Positions 8,275 to 17,305 of a stretch of DNA of 64,000 nucleotides are shown here, piece after piece. Source of the DNA: Nakamurella sp. PAMC28650 (GTDB taxonomy: Bacteria; Actinomycetota; Actinomycetes; Mycobacteriales; Nakamurellaceae); contig NZ_CP060298.1 of assembly GCF_014303395.1 (NCBI RefSeq), forward strand, positions 1,054,001 to 1,118,000, written 5' to 3'. Position numbers and translations under genes: made by a program. The stretch's first letter is position 1. Every line of letters begins with the position of its first letter. The notes beneath the pieces are model-generated. The model worked only from the letters and a program-made list of their open reading frames with translations. It was not told the origin of the DNA and did not search any database.

Positions 8275-8671
8275 GTATCCGCGTTCGACGGCGTTGCGGC
8301 GTTTGTACTCCTCGGCTTCAAATCCTGGTGGGCGGCCACCGCGTGAACCCTTCGCCTGACGATGGGCCTGCTGGTCACTGCGCTGCGGAATGGTGTTGCC
8401 GATACGTCTGCGCCGCAACTCCTTCCGAGTGGAGGGATGCGAATACGCGCGATCGGCCAGTACCCGGAACCGGCGGGCCCGAACGCCCCGCTGCTGCCGG
8501 CGGTGCAGATCCAACAACGGCACCAACTGGGGATTGTCGCCGGCCTGGCCGGGCGTCAGGATCACCGTCACAGGGCAGGCCCGCTGATCGGTCAAGGAAT
8601 GGATCTTCGTCGACAGACCGCCCCGGGATCGGCCCAACGCGTGGTCAGCGGGTTCGACCGGCAAATTCTTG

Positions 8672-9088
8672 TCATTCGATGGTGCCCCCTGTGTCCTGCT
8701 CGACCGTCGAAACGACCTCCGAGGTGACGCTCTTGCGAGCCCCGGCCGCGTGCTGGTGCGCGCGCACCACCGTGGAATCCACCGACAGCAACTCGATGAC
8801 GGCGTCACCCTCAACGTCCTGGACAAACCCAGCCCGTTTCGCGGCCACCAAGATCCGGTCATAGGTACCGTCGGTTGACCAGCGGAAATGCCGTGCCCAC
8901 ACCGTCTGCCAACGACCCAGCTCGGTCGGCAGATCCCGCCACGGCGAGCCCGTCCGGTAGCGCCAGCAGATCGCCTCGAGCATCTCGCGGTGATCGTTCC
9001 ACGGACGGCCACGCCGACCACCGTAGGCCGGCATCAACGGCTCGACCACCGCCCAGAACTCGTCCGAGATCACTCCTGTACGCGCCAT
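8672..9088 (-). CDS. IS5 family transposase, first frame
   Basis: Starts MARTGVISDEFWAVVEPLMP at ATG 9088 and contains GRRGRPWNDHREMLEAICWR, GSPWRDLPTELGRWQTVW and the first catalytic region (LSVDSTVVRAHQHAAGA). It is the N-terminal half of a transposase normally completed by ribosomal frameshifting into the second frame near DTGGTIE. That second frame is split by IS1595. Confidence 0.75.
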   Translation of the reverse strand: MARTGVISDEFWAVVEPLMPAYGGRRGRPWNDHREMLEAICWRYRTGSPWRDLPTELGRWQTVWARHFRWSTDGTYDRILVAAKRAGFVQDVEGDAVIELLSVDSTVVRAHQHAAGARKSVTSEVVSTVEQDTGGTIE

Positions 9089-9226
9089 AGGAAGATCATC
9101 AACGTCGAGGCGCCGATTGATTAGCAGACACGCTCTAACCGCTGCCGCGCAACTGCATTCAGCGCAGCCAGTCCAGCGCCAGCAAGCATTGCCTGTAGCT
9201 GCACCCCTCTGATGGAAGAAGGCACC

Positions 9227-9454
9227 ATGAACTTTGACAAAGACACCATCCTGCAGTTTTTGCACGGCAACGGCCAGCACGAGCAGGCCGACCAGGCCGC
9301 GACGGAATTACCCGACCAGGTCGACACCGACCAGCACGCCGGGCTGCTGTCCAAGTTCGGGATCAACCCCGCCGACCTGATCAGCAAGTTCACCGGCGGC
9401 GGCGGAGCCGGTACCGGCGGCGGCTTGGGCGGCATCATCGGTAAACTGGTGTGA
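9227..9454 (+). CDS. Small hypothetical protein (75 aa)
   Basis: Begins MNFDKDTILQFLHGNGQHEQ, has LLSKFGINPADLISKF in the middle and ends in a Gly-rich tail. ATG 9227 follows GAAGAAGG at proper spacing. Homology is not assigned. It looks like a small conserved protein of stress islands: charged N half, a helix-forming FGINPADLISKF segment and a glycine linker. It was originally directly downstream of the YsnF-type gene at 6654 before the IS5 insertion. Confidence 0.6.
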   Translation: MNFDKDTILQFLHGNGQHEQADQAATELPDQVDTDQHAGLLSKFGINPADLISKFTGGGGAGTGGGLGGIIGKLV

Positions 9455-10791
9455 CCCCATCTGGGTCAGGTAGGGTATGCGCGTGCAGAGGCTGCGGTGG
9501 TTTCGGCGCCGGGGGACCAGGGCTGAAGGTGTGCGGCGGACAGCCGCGGTCCAGGACGCGCAGGACAACCCTCACTCCCGCGGACAACTGGGGGGCAGGT
9601 CAGGAGAGCACCCGTGTCGCAGCACCCCGCCGGCGCCATCGAACTGCCGCGCACAGTAGGTCCCCAGCGGGGCCGGGAGCCGCACCCGCCGGATCCGGTC
9701 GGCGTCACCGCTCTTGGCCAGATCAATCGGTCGGAGATTTTGCTGGCCGCCGCGGCGGTGATCGAACTCCGCGGCATCCGCGAGTTCACCGTCCGCGGTC
9801 TGGCCGATCAGCTGGGCCTGCCGGTGGCCGCCCTGACCCGCATGTTCGGCACCCGCGATGAACTGTTGGACGGGATCGTCGAGGTGGTCATCGACGAGGT
9901 GTACGCCGACCCGGACATCCAAACCGACACCGCGCAGTGGCAGGAATATCTGCAGCGCGTCGCACACGGGGTTCGGCGTGTCGCCCGCGGCCATCCACAT
10001 GTGTTCGCGGTAACTGGTCAGGTCTCACCGCGGTGAAATAGACTGTCATTCATTGGGCGAATAGACCGGAGAATGTCGATCTATGTGGGGTGAGCCGTGT
10101 CGGCGTGTCGCCGAACAATGGTGTTGTCTGATGCGATAATAATGGAATGACGCAGCCGACGTACGCCGAACTGGTGGAACTGATCGTCGAAATGCGCACC
10201 GAACTGAACACCCTCCGCGCCGAGAATGCGGCATTAAAGGTGCGGGTCGCGGACCTGGAAGCACGGTTGCGGACCAACTCGCAGAACTCCTCGAAGCCAC
10301 CATCGGCGGACGGACCCGGCAAGGCGAAGACCAGGTCGCTGCGCACGCCGTCCACACGCAAGCCCGGCGGACAGGACGGGCACCGCGGGCAGACTTCAGC
10401 CCAGGTCGCCGACCCGGATGTGGTGATCCGCCACGAACCGAGCTGCTGCACTGGCTGCGGATCGGATCTGGCCGATGCGACCGAGGTTGGCTGCTCACGC
10501 CGGCAGGTCTTCGACATCCCGCCGATCAAAGTGCACGTCACCGAACATCAGATCATCAGCCGCCGCTGCCACTGCGGGAAGACCTCGACCGGCGACACAC
10601 CCGCCCAGGCGGGCGGACCCGTGCAGTACGGGCCGGTGATGTGCGCGGTCGTCATCTATCTGTTCATGGGGCAGTTCCTGTCCAAGAAGCGGACCGCCCA
10701 GGCCATCAGCGAACTGTTCGGCATTCCTGTCTCTGATGGCACCGTCGCCGCGGTGACCAGTCGCGCCGCCGGTGACCTGGGCGAATTTTTG

Positions 10792-12173
10792 GGGTCTCCT
10801 GACGTTTTCGTGGGTGGTTTAGCGTCCGGGAAGCGGCGGGCATAACCCGCCGCGGGTGAGCATTGCCATGGCTATCAACGCTTCTGGGCTGTGAAAGCCG
10901 TACGACCTGCGGGTCAAGGCCCGTAGGTGAGTGTTGGTGGCCTCGGATTGGGCGTTGCTCATCTGGTGGATCAGGGTGTTCCAAATCAGCTGCTGGAACC
11001 GCTTCAACGTTGCGGCCAGGGCGATGAACCCGGGCAGTTGGGAGCGGCGGGCCCAGGCGATCCAGCCGGCCAACAGTTCACGGCCGGCCTGGCCCTTGAC
11101 CTGGAACACCGCGCGCAGTTGCTCCTTCAGCAGATACGCCCGATACAGATGCCGGTTGGTCTGGGCGATCGAAGCGAGGGACCCGCGTTGCTCCGGGGAC
11201 AGGTCCGCCGGGTTTTTCAGCAATGCCCAGCGGCTGCCCTTCACCGACGACGCCTGCGCAGAGCTACTGTTACCCCGCAGCGTGTTCCACGTCTGACGAC
11301 GGACCTTGTCCAACTCCCGGGTGGCCCACCCCACGATATGAAACGGATCCAATCCCAGCACCGCCTGCGGCGCGCGGGCCGTCACGGTGTCGTGGATCCA
11401 CTGCGCCCCGTCGGCCGAGACGTGCGTCAACGCCGCCGCCCGTTCTGGGCCGAGTTGGTCGAAGAACCGACCCAGGGTGTCGCTGTTGCGGCCCGGTGCG
11501 GCCCACACCAATCTGCCGGAGTCTTGATCGACCACGCACGTCAGATACCGCTGGCCTTTGCGGTGGGAGATTTCATCGATGCCGATCCGCCGCAGCCCCG
11601 CGAGCACGTCCCGGCCGGCCAAACCGTCGGCGACGACGTGCTCGATGATTGCGCTCACGTGCCGCCACGACGTCCGCATCAACTGCGCCACCACCGACGA
11701 AGCGGTGTGCGCCGCCAACCACGCGCACTGGTCTTCAAACGCTCGGGTTGCCCGCGCGCCGGGTCGGGCCCACGGCACCGCCGCGACGACCACCCCGTGC
11801 GTCCGGCAGTTCACCCGCGGAGCCGCAGCCTGCAGGAATACCATCGTCGACCCCCAGTCCAGCGACCGCCACCGCCGGGTTCCGCCGCCCTGGTCATAGC
11901 CCGGCCGTCTACGCCGGCATCGACCGCACCTACTCCGGGCGCCCTTCGTCGCACGCACCGAAACGACCAGCACCTGCCGGTCGTCGGCCTCCTCCCACGC
12001 CACATCGCACACCTGCAGTTGCTCGACACCGAGCAGCTTTCGCCATATCGTTACACCGCGCACACCGTGCTCCTGGATAGTGACTGACCCTAGATAAGCC
12101 AGAACCTATACGCAGCCCGGTGTGTCGCCCACAACCAGGGGTCAAACCACCCACGAGAACGTCACAAGAGCCC
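10792..12173 (-). mobile_element. ISL3 family element inside the IS66
   Basis: Imperfect terminal repeats share GACGTT(T/C)TCGTGGGTGGTTT near both ends. The 8-bp duplication AATTTTTG flanks it (10784-10791 and 12174-12181). It carries one intact transposase gene on the minus strand. Confidence 0.88.
10819..12063 (-). CDS. ISL3 family transposase
   Basis: A 414-residue protein with an N-terminal zinc finger region (CGRCRRRRPGYDQ), the DDE core (GIDEISHRKGQRYLTCVVD, then SADGAQWI and LDPFHIVGWATRELD), and the typical end (SNAQSEATNTHLRALTRRSY, GFHSPEALIAMAML). Full length for the family, so probably active. Confidence 0.9.
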   Translation of the reverse strand: MRGVTIWRKLLGVEQLQVCDVAWEEADDRQVLVVSVRATKGARSRCGRCRRRRPGYDQGGGTRRWRSLDWGSTMVFLQAAAPRVNCRTHGVVVAAVPWARPGARATRAFEDQCAWLAAHTASSVVAQLMRTSWRHVSAIIEHVVADGLAGRDVLAGLRRIGIDEISHRKGQRYLTCVVDQDSGRLVWAAPGRNSDTLGRFFDQLGPERAAALTHVSADGAQWIHDTVTARAPQAVLGLDPFHIVGWATRELDKVRRQTWNTLRGNSSSAQASSVKGSRWALLKNPADLSPEQRGSLASIAQTNRHLYRAYLLKEQLRAVFQVKGQAGRELLAGWIAWARRSQLPGFIALAATLKRFQQLIWNTLIHQMSNAQSEATNTHLRALTRRSYGFHSPEALIAMAMLTRGGLCPPLPGR

Positions 12174-13419
12174 AATTTTTGGCCCAGGTCACCGCCCGCT
12201 TGAAATCCTCTCCGGTGGTGCACTTTACCGGGCTGCGCTGCGAAGGTCGCAACCACTGGCTGCACTCCGCGTCCACCCCGGCCTTCACCAGACTGTTCTT
12301 CCACCGCAGACGCGGTACCGAAGCGATGGCCAAGATGAACATCCTGCCCGGCTTCACCGGCACCGCCGTCCACGACGCGTGGGCACCGTATGACACCTAC
12401 ACCGCCGCGCGGCATGCGCTGTGCAATGCGCATCTGCTCCGCGAGCTACAGGCCGTCACCGACCACCACCACGCCAGCAACACAGACCTGCCCGGCGCCT
12501 GGTGCTGGGCGCAGCAAGTCCGCGACGCGCTGCTCACCCTGCACAAAGCGGCCGCCGCCCACCCCGACACCCCCGTCGACCAGGCGGTCATCGCCGCCGA
12601 AACCGTCAAGATCCGGCACGCCCTCCTCGCCGCCACCCACCCCGACGGCGCCATCGGCCGCAAACACCGAGCACTGGCCCGCCGCATCCACCGCAGAGAA
12701 GTCGACTACCTCAAATTCGCCTCCGACCCGGCGATCCCGTTCACCAACAACCCCACCGAACAAGAGATCCGCATGACCAAGATCCGACAGAAAATATCGG
12801 GCACCATGCGCACCGAAAAAGGAGCCGGACACTTCGCGGACCTCCGCTCCTACCTACAAACGACCGCAAAACACGGCGTACCAGCCCTGGCCGCCCTCAC
12901 CCAGCTGACCAGCAGGAACCCCTGGCTACCCGCCCACACCTGACCAGTTACTGTTCGCGTTGATCGCCACGCGACCCCAGTCGGCGCCGTGGATCCAGCC
13001 GCCGCTGCGCAGTCTGAGGTGGATGGAAAGATTTCTGCGGACGTTGCATGACGCCGGGTTTTCCGACCGGGCCGCGGTCTCTGCCTACCGGGCGTTCTCC
13101 TGCTTCCTGCTGGGTCACCTACTGCTCGAGGTCACCGCACTGGGCAGCATCAGTGCCGAAGTCGGACGAGCTGAACCGCAACCGGCGCCACCGGTCTATC
13201 TATCGGACTATCCCCACCTGGACGCCATTCAGGCCGAACTGACCCGCCCCTACACCGACGACGAATTCGAGGAAGCGCTGGAATCGTTGCTGGACAGACT
13301 GGAAAGTCAGGGGCTCACCTAACACGGGGCAGTCGCATCCGAATTCGTCTGTACCGGCCGGGACTGGCCGCCGCTACCTCAACCGCAACCCGCCGCCCCA
13401 TCGCTTGCATGGAGTGAAT

Positions 13420-14253
13420 GTGACCACCTCAGCCAGCACCGACACCGGATTCAACGGACACCGCCTGGACCCGGGTAACGGCATCCGCGCCGGTATCGCC
13501 GAAGCCGTCGGTACCTTTTTCCTGATCTACACCGGAACGGCCACCGCCGCCGCCGGCGCGCTGGGCAAATCCACCGCCGGACCACCCCCGGACTCCCTCG
13601 CCGTTGCGTTGGCATTCGGGTTGGTGCTGGCCGCGTTGGTCGGCGGGCTGGGGCAGGTGTCCGGCGCGCACATGAACGCCGCGGTCACCCTCGGACTCGC
13701 GGTCACCGGAAAATTCCCGTGGCGCTACGTCCCGGTCTACCTCGGGTTCCAGCTGCTCGGCGCGATCGCCGGGGCCGGCGCCACCTGGGCGACCTTCGGC
13801 AACGCCGCCCGCACCACGGCGCACCTGGGTGCCACCGTGCCCTCCGCCGGGGTCAGCGACGTCCGGGCGTTCGTCGTGGAAGCGTTGATCACCTTCCTGC
13901 TGGTGTTCGTGATCATGGCGGTCGCCACCGACCCGCGGGTCCCGGCTGCCCTGGCCGCCCCCTCCATCGGCTTCGCCCTGGTCGCCGCGGTGCTGATCGG
14001 CGGCGGCATCACCGGCGGCGCCGTCAACCCCGACCGGGCGTTGGGCCCGGCAATCATGTCCGGAACTTTCACCTCGCTGTGGGTGTACCTGCTCGCACCG
14101 ATCGTCGGCGGCATCGCCGCCGCCCTCCTTTACAGCAACGTCGTCGCCAAAGCCGCCGCCCCGACGATGGAACACGGCGACCCACAAACCGGTAAAGCCG
14201 CCGGTGACCGCAGCCTGGCCACCGGCACGGACAGCCCGCACACCCCCCGCTGA
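13420..14253 (+). CDS. MIP family aquaporin/glycerol-facilitator-like protein with altered NPA boxes
   Basis: A 277-residue six-helix channel protein. The N terminus reads GIRAGIAEAVGTFFLIYTGT. The first pore loop is SGAHMNAAVTLGLAV, where the family has NPA, so it is NAA here. The second is GGAVNPDRALGPAIMSG, where NPA is replaced by NPD. The two Asn that face the pore remain, but the Pro of the first and the Ala of the second box differ. GTG 13420 follows GGAG at 5 bases; the TTG at 13405 is less likely. In this stress island the protein could move water or small neutral solutes, but the changed boxes make selectivity unpredictable. The C-terminal ~30 residues are hydrophilic. Confidence 0.85.
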   Translation: MTTSASTDTGFNGHRLDPGNGIRAGIAEAVGTFFLIYTGTATAAAGALGKSTAGPPPDSLAVALAFGLVLAALVGGLGQVSGAHMNAAVTLGLAVTGKFPWRYVPVYLGFQLLGAIAGAGATWATFGNAARTTAHLGATVPSAGVSDVRAFVVEALITFLLVFVIMAVATDPRVPAALAAPSIGFALVAAVLIGGGITGGAVNPDRALGPAIMSGTFTSLWVYLLAPIVGGIAAALLYSNVVAKAAAPTMEHGDPQTGKAAGDRSLATGTDSPHTPR

Positions 14254-14332
14254 ACGGTCATCACCAACCAGTAGACCGCGAGCAGGCCAGCGGGAATCGG
14301 CCGCAGGGCCTCATCGAGAACAAAGGAGACAG

Positions 14333-15127
14333 GTGAGCAACGAGCAACCGGCGGTGAAACCGAACCGGTGGGAACTACGCGCCTGTGGCCGCCGCGGGCA
14401 CGCCACCTACCGGCCGCAAGAGGCAGACCTGGCTGGTCGGCTGCGTACCGACACCGCCGTCGGGCAGGCATGGCGTTGCCTGCGGTGCGGCAACTTCGTC
14501 CCCGGACCGCCAGCCGGCGGCGGACCGGCCGACACCGCGCCGCTGGTGCTGCGCGGCAAAGCCCTGCGGCAGGCCACGATCCTGCGGGTGCTCGCCACTG
14601 AACGACTGATCCGCGCGGCGCTGCTGGCGTTCGCGGTGTGGGCGGTGCTGAAATTCCGCAACGCCCACGACTCCATCCAAACCGCCGTCGACCGGGACCT
14701 GCCGGCGTTCCGCGCGGTCGGTGTCCACGTGGACCAACTCGCGCTGGTGAAAGATCTGCAGAAGGCGCTGGACCAGGCGCCGAGCCGGTTGACGCTCATC
14801 GCGCTCTTGCTGGCCGCCTACGCCGCGATCGAACTGATCGAATCAGCGGGTCTGTGGCTGGCCAAGCGGTGGGGCGAGTACTTCGCCGTCGTCGCCACCT
14901 CCATCTTCCTACCGCTGGAGATACGGGATTTGCTGGGCGGCGTCACCTTCACCCGGGCCGGCGCCTTCATCGTCAACCTCGCCGCGGTCATCTACCTGCT
15001 GCTGTCCAAGCACCTGTTCGGCCTGCGCGGTGGCCGAGCCGCCTACGACCGCGAACGCCACGGTGAGCAGTTGCTGGAAATCGAACAAGCCGCCACTACC
15101 TCCACAGCCGCGCCATCGGCGAGGTAG
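14333..15127 (+). CDS. DUF2127 family membrane protein
   Basis: A 264-residue protein starting at GTG 14333 with AAAGGAG upstream. The N terminus contains a possible zinc ribbon (ACGRRGHATYRP, then WRCLRCGNFVP; four Cys/His ligands). The membrane part follows: RVLATERLIRAALLAFAVWA, ALLLAAYAAIELIESAGLWL, KRWGEYFAVVATSIFLPLEI and LAAVIYLLLSKHLFG. That order is typical of DUF2127 proteins, whose function is not known. It lies 80 bases after the aquaporin gene in the same direction and may be co-transcribed with it. Confidence 0.82.
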   Translation: MSNEQPAVKPNRWELRACGRRGHATYRPQEADLAGRLRTDTAVGQAWRCLRCGNFVPGPPAGGGPADTAPLVLRGKALRQATILRVLATERLIRAALLAFAVWAVLKFRNAHDSIQTAVDRDLPAFRAVGVHVDQLALVKDLQKALDQAPSRLTLIALLLAAYAAIELIESAGLWLAKRWGEYFAVVATSIFLPLEIRDLLGGVTFTRAGAFIVNLAAVIYLLLSKHLFGLRGGRAAYDRERHGEQLLEIEQAATTSTAAPSAR

Positions 15128-15359
15128 CGAACCAGGCCACTGAGCACAGATCGAGCAACACTGGCCAATCGTGAGCATCTGCATGACAGAAGTTGATCCT
15201 CGCGGTCTGGGTCGGGTCCTTGGTAAGACGAGCCGCGCGAAGCAGAGGTCACATGTCCCGCATATTGTGGACGCGGGGCCCATCCAGACACCCTCTACCC
15301 CTATGGTCTCCTCCTCGCCCGCGTCATCGGCCGCAGTCGCTGCTTGGCTATAAAGCGAT

Positions 15360-16484
15360 CTCAGGGCTATCCATCTGAGCCGACTAGGCTGGTGCGGTGC
15401 CGGTCGATCACCCACACGGTGGGATCCAGTATCCGCGGTCTCTGGGCGAGTTCCAGTCGTGGTTCGCCACGGATGCGGACTGTCTGGACTTCCTGGAGTG
15501 GCTGCGCTGGCCGGACGGTTTCGTCTGCCCGCGCTGCGAGCACGCCGGGGGTTGGCGGGTCGCGGACGGCAGCTTCAAGTGTGCGCAGTGCAAGGCACAG
15601 ACTGCCGTAACGGCCGGCACGATGTTCGACCGTCGCCGGACCCCGCTGACGGTCTGGTTCCAGGTGTGCTGGGAGTTTGCCACGGCCAAGGATGGCGTCT
15701 CGGCGTTGGCGTTGAAGCGGACGCTGCAGATCGGCTCGTACCAGACCGCCTGGGCGATGCTGCACCGGTTGCGCTCGGTGCTGATCCGGCCTGGCCGGGA
15801 GCGGTTGACCGGAAGGGTGGAAGTCGATGAGACCTACATCGGCGGCGAGGAGGCCGGACTGGCCGGCGGACGAGCCAAGGGCAAGAAGGCCCTGGTCGCC
15901 ATTGCGGTGGAAGTCAAGTCGCCCGAGGGCTTCGGGCGGTGCCGGCTGCGCATCATCCCCGACGTCTCCGCCAGCACCCTGCACACGTTCATCACTGACA
16001 ACCTCGCCCCAGGATCCACGGTGGTCACCGACGGATGGACCGGGTATCTGGGCATCGACAAGTTGGGGTACACGCATGACCGGCGCAGCCAGCGCGCCGC
16101 GAAGGCCCTGGGCCAGGACATCGACAAGCTGCTGCCCGGAGTGCACAGGATCGCATCGCTGGCCAAGCGCTGGCTGCTGAGCACCCACCAGGGTGCCGTG
16201 AATATCGAACACCTCGACGGGTATCTGGACGAGTTCTGCTTCCGGTTCAACCGCCACCGTTCGGCCAGCCGCGGACTGGTCTTCCTGCGAGTACTGCAAC
16301 TAGCCGTCGAACACGACCCGCTCCGCTACCGACAACTCATCGCCCGGCCAGCCCCGAAGGGCGTCCCGCCGACACCACCCGGAAGCCGAGGTCACCCACC
16401 CAGCCTGGACCGCACCCGCACCAGCCGACCCTGGCGTCGCGAACCCCCCCATCGTCTAAGTCGGCTCAGATGGATAGCCCTGAG
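15360..16484 (+). mobile_element. IS1595 family element
   Basis: Perfect 26-bp inverted ends starting CTCAGGGCTATCCATCTGAG (15360-15385 and 16459-16484). No target duplication is visible in the flanks (left AAGCGAT, right CTTCGTT), which suggests a deletion or recombination at one side after insertion. Confidence 0.8.
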
Positions 16485-17070
16485 CTTCGTTATCTGCCAA
16501 GCAAGGATGGAGCGTCGGGCAGGCGGTCCGGGGGCGTCACCAGCACCAATGTCACGTGACGGAAATGATGGGTTCGGAATTCTATTTCTCCTTCGGTCCG
16601 GACGTGAGCGGCGTGTTGATCCACATAATGGTGGGTGCCGGGTACGGGGCGGTCTTCGCTGTTGTGGTCAGGATGCTCAAGCTCGGCAGCCCGATGTTGC
16701 TGGTCGCGGGTCTGCCGTGGGGTGCGCTGGTGTTCCTGTTCAGTGCCTTCCTTGCGTTGCCGTTGATGGCCGCGATTTTCAACAGCGGCGACCAGATCAC
16801 CCACATCGCGAAGTCGGCCGGGTGGGGCACGGTCTTCACCGAGCATCTGGTCTTCGGCGTGGTGTTGGGTGCGCTGCTGATGCTCGGCGTCCGGTCCTGG
16901 AAGCGGGTGTCGTCCTCGGCGGTGTGAACCGCGACCGTGAGAAGGATCCCGGGAGCGCGCCGACGCTCCGCGGAGACCAACCGGTGGACCTTCTGAACAA
17001 GGGATGCACCCGGCGGCGTCCGGGGCGGGGGTGGCAAAGAGCCAAGGTGACCTTCCAAAAGTTGGAATGA
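15397..17070 (+). CDS. IS1595 family transposase whose frame runs out of the element
   Basis: Residues 1-~310 are an ISXO2-like transposase with a zinc ribbon (CPRCEHAGGW, then CAQCKAQ) and a DDE core (VEVDETYIGGEEAG, VVTDGWTGYLGIDK, LDGYLDEFCFRFNRHRSASR). There is no stop codon before the right inverted repeat. The frame reads through the repeat (RLSRLRWIALS) and continues about 195 codons into the neighbouring DNA, ending at 17070. The functional protein should be about 360 residues, with its stop supplied by whatever DNA lies next to the element. The run-on tail is not a natural domain and overlaps the membrane-protein gene at 16556 in another frame. Confidence 0.7.
   Translation: MPVDHPHGGIQYPRSLGEFQSWFATDADCLDFLEWLRWPDGFVCPRCEHAGGWRVADGSFKCAQCKAQTAVTAGTMFDRRRTPLTVWFQVCWEFATAKDGVSALALKRTLQIGSYQTAWAMLHRLRSVLIRPGRERLTGRVEVDETYIGGEEAGLAGGRAKGKKALVAIAVEVKSPEGFGRCRLRIIPDVSASTLHTFITDNLAPGSTVVTDGWTGYLGIDKLGYTHDRRSQRAAKALGQDIDKLLPGVHRIASLAKRWLLSTHQGAVNIEHLDGYLDEFCFRFNRHRSASRGLVFLRVLQLAVEHDPLRYRQLIARPAPKGVPPTPPGSRGHPPSLDRTRTSRPWRREPPHRLSRLRWIALSFVICQARMERRAGGPGASPAPMSRDGNDGFGILFLLRSGRERRVDPHNGGCRVRGGLRCCGQDAQARQPDVAGRGSAVGCAGVPVQCLPCVAVDGRDFQQRRPDHPHREVGRVGHGLHRASGLRRGVGCAADARRPVLEAGVVLGGVNRDREKDPGSAPTLRGDQPVDLLNKGCTRRRPGRGWQRAKVTFQKLE
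16556..16927 (+). CDS. Small hypothetical membrane protein, possibly 5'-truncated
   Basis: A 123-residue protein with three or four membrane helices: SGVLIHIMVGAGYGAVFAVV, PMLLVAGLPWGALVFLFSAF plus the following LALPLM, and LVFGVVLGALLMLGV. It resembles small actinobacterial membrane proteins often placed in DUF-type families, but no name can be assigned. The GTG at 16556 has no clear ribosome binding site and lies only 71 bases from the IS1595 end. The original N terminus and promoter may have been removed with that insertion. Confidence 0.6.
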   Translation: MTEMMGSEFYFSFGPDVSGVLIHIMVGAGYGAVFAVVVRMLKLGSPMLLVAGLPWGALVFLFSAFLALPLMAAIFNSGDQITHIAKSAGWGTVFTEHLVFGVVLGALLMLGVRSWKRVSSSAV

Positions 17071-17167
17071 AGGCGGCATATCGCCGGGTTTCCGGCATAC
17101 GGTCTGGCCTGGCGGTCAGGGCTTGTCTCAGCGAAACGGATGGGTGGGGCGATGGTGCAGGCAGTGT

Positions 17168-17305
17168 TCAACGGCCGGGTGATCGCCGACAGCGATGCAA
17201 CTGTCGTCGTGGAGGGCAATCACTACTTCCCCGGGCCAGCAGCTGCCCGACCACCTGCAAGCCGGGGGAACCTGTTGCACCGGTGACCACGATGGTGGGC
17301 CTCAC
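17168..17305 (-). pseudogene. NAD(P)-binding Rossmann-fold protein, N-terminal fragment
   Basis: The GTG at 17305 overlaps the stop codon of the carbonic anhydrase gene (GTGA). It begins a frame reading PTIVVTGATGSPGLQVVGQL, the dinucleotide-binding GxxGxxG start of NmrA- or epimerase-like proteins. After about 30 residues the similarity ends (LLARGSSDCPP). Only the first strand-helix unit remains. Before truncation it was translationally coupled to the carbonic anhydrase. Confidence 0.55.

Larger units (their letters stand above)
7131..8730 (-). pseudogene. IS5 transposase second frame (DDE part), split by IS1595
   Basis: The upstream part reads DHALGRSRGGLSTKIHSLTD, then RFRVLADRAYSHPSTRKELR, and stops after NAVERGY. 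The missing end (ARLKQWRGIATRYDKHALTF) is at 7131-7235, on the far side of the inserted IS1595. Deleting the insert plus one copy of the 9-bp repeat GTATCCGCG restores NAVERGYARLKQWRG in frame. Confidence 0.8.
7115..9135 (-). mobile_element. IS5 family element (IS427 group), interrupted by an IS1595 element
   Basis: Terminal repeats GAGCGTGTCTG...CAGACACGCTC flanked by TA (7113-7114 and 9136-9137), the usual 2-bp target duplication of this group. It carries two overlapping transposase frames on the minus strand. The second is split by the IS1595 insertion, so the element is inactive unless helped in trans. Confidence 0.85.
10147..12943 (+). pseudogene. IS66 transposase, split by ISL3 and lacking its first catalytic Asp
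   Basis: The N-terminal part (10147-10783) has the coiled coil (LNTLRAENAALKVRVADLEA), the NSQNSSKPPSADG block, and the zinc-binding region (CCTGCGSDL). It breaks at GEFL. The C-terminal part (12174-12943) continues with AQVTARLKSSPVVHF, RRRGTEAM, GFTGTAVHDAWAPYD and NNPTEQEIRMTKIRQKISG. Where relatives read HFDETGLR, this copy reads HFTGLR: the Asp-Glu pair, including the first residue of the catalytic triad, is missing through an in-frame 6-base deletion. The element was therefore probably dead even before ISL3 entered. Confidence 0.82.
10010..12951 (+). mobile_element. IS66 family element (single transposase gene type) carrying an ISL3
   Basis: Ends GTAACTGGTCAGG / CCTGACCAGTTAC, flanked by the 8-bp duplication TGTTCGCG (10002-10009 and 12952-12959), as is usual for IS66. 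Only a tnpC-like gene is present and no tnpA/tnpB, as in the ISBst12 group. Confidence 0.88.
9614..13322 (+). pseudogene. TetR family regulator, interrupted by IS66 (paralogue of the 2234-2983 gene)
   Basis: The 5' part (9614-10009) starts at GTG after AGGAG and encodes the DNA-binding domain (VIELRGIREFTVRGLADQLG, RDELLDGIVEVVIDEVYADP). The 3' part (12952-13322) encodes the ligand domain (IATRPQSAPWIQPPLRSLRW, then FSDRAAVSAYRAFSCFLLGH). Removing the IS66 and one 8-bp repeat TGTTCGCG joins HPHVFA to LIATRP without a frame change. The joined protein aligns along its whole length with the intact TetR at 2234-2983. The truncated N-terminal part could still be made as a DNA-binding fragment. No TTTAC-N3-GTAAA site was found near it. 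Confidence 0.85.

Noticed and set aside
13429-14241. A 270-codon minus-strand frame opposite the aquaporin
   Set aside because: Low-complexity antisense frame; the aquaporin on the plus strand is clear.
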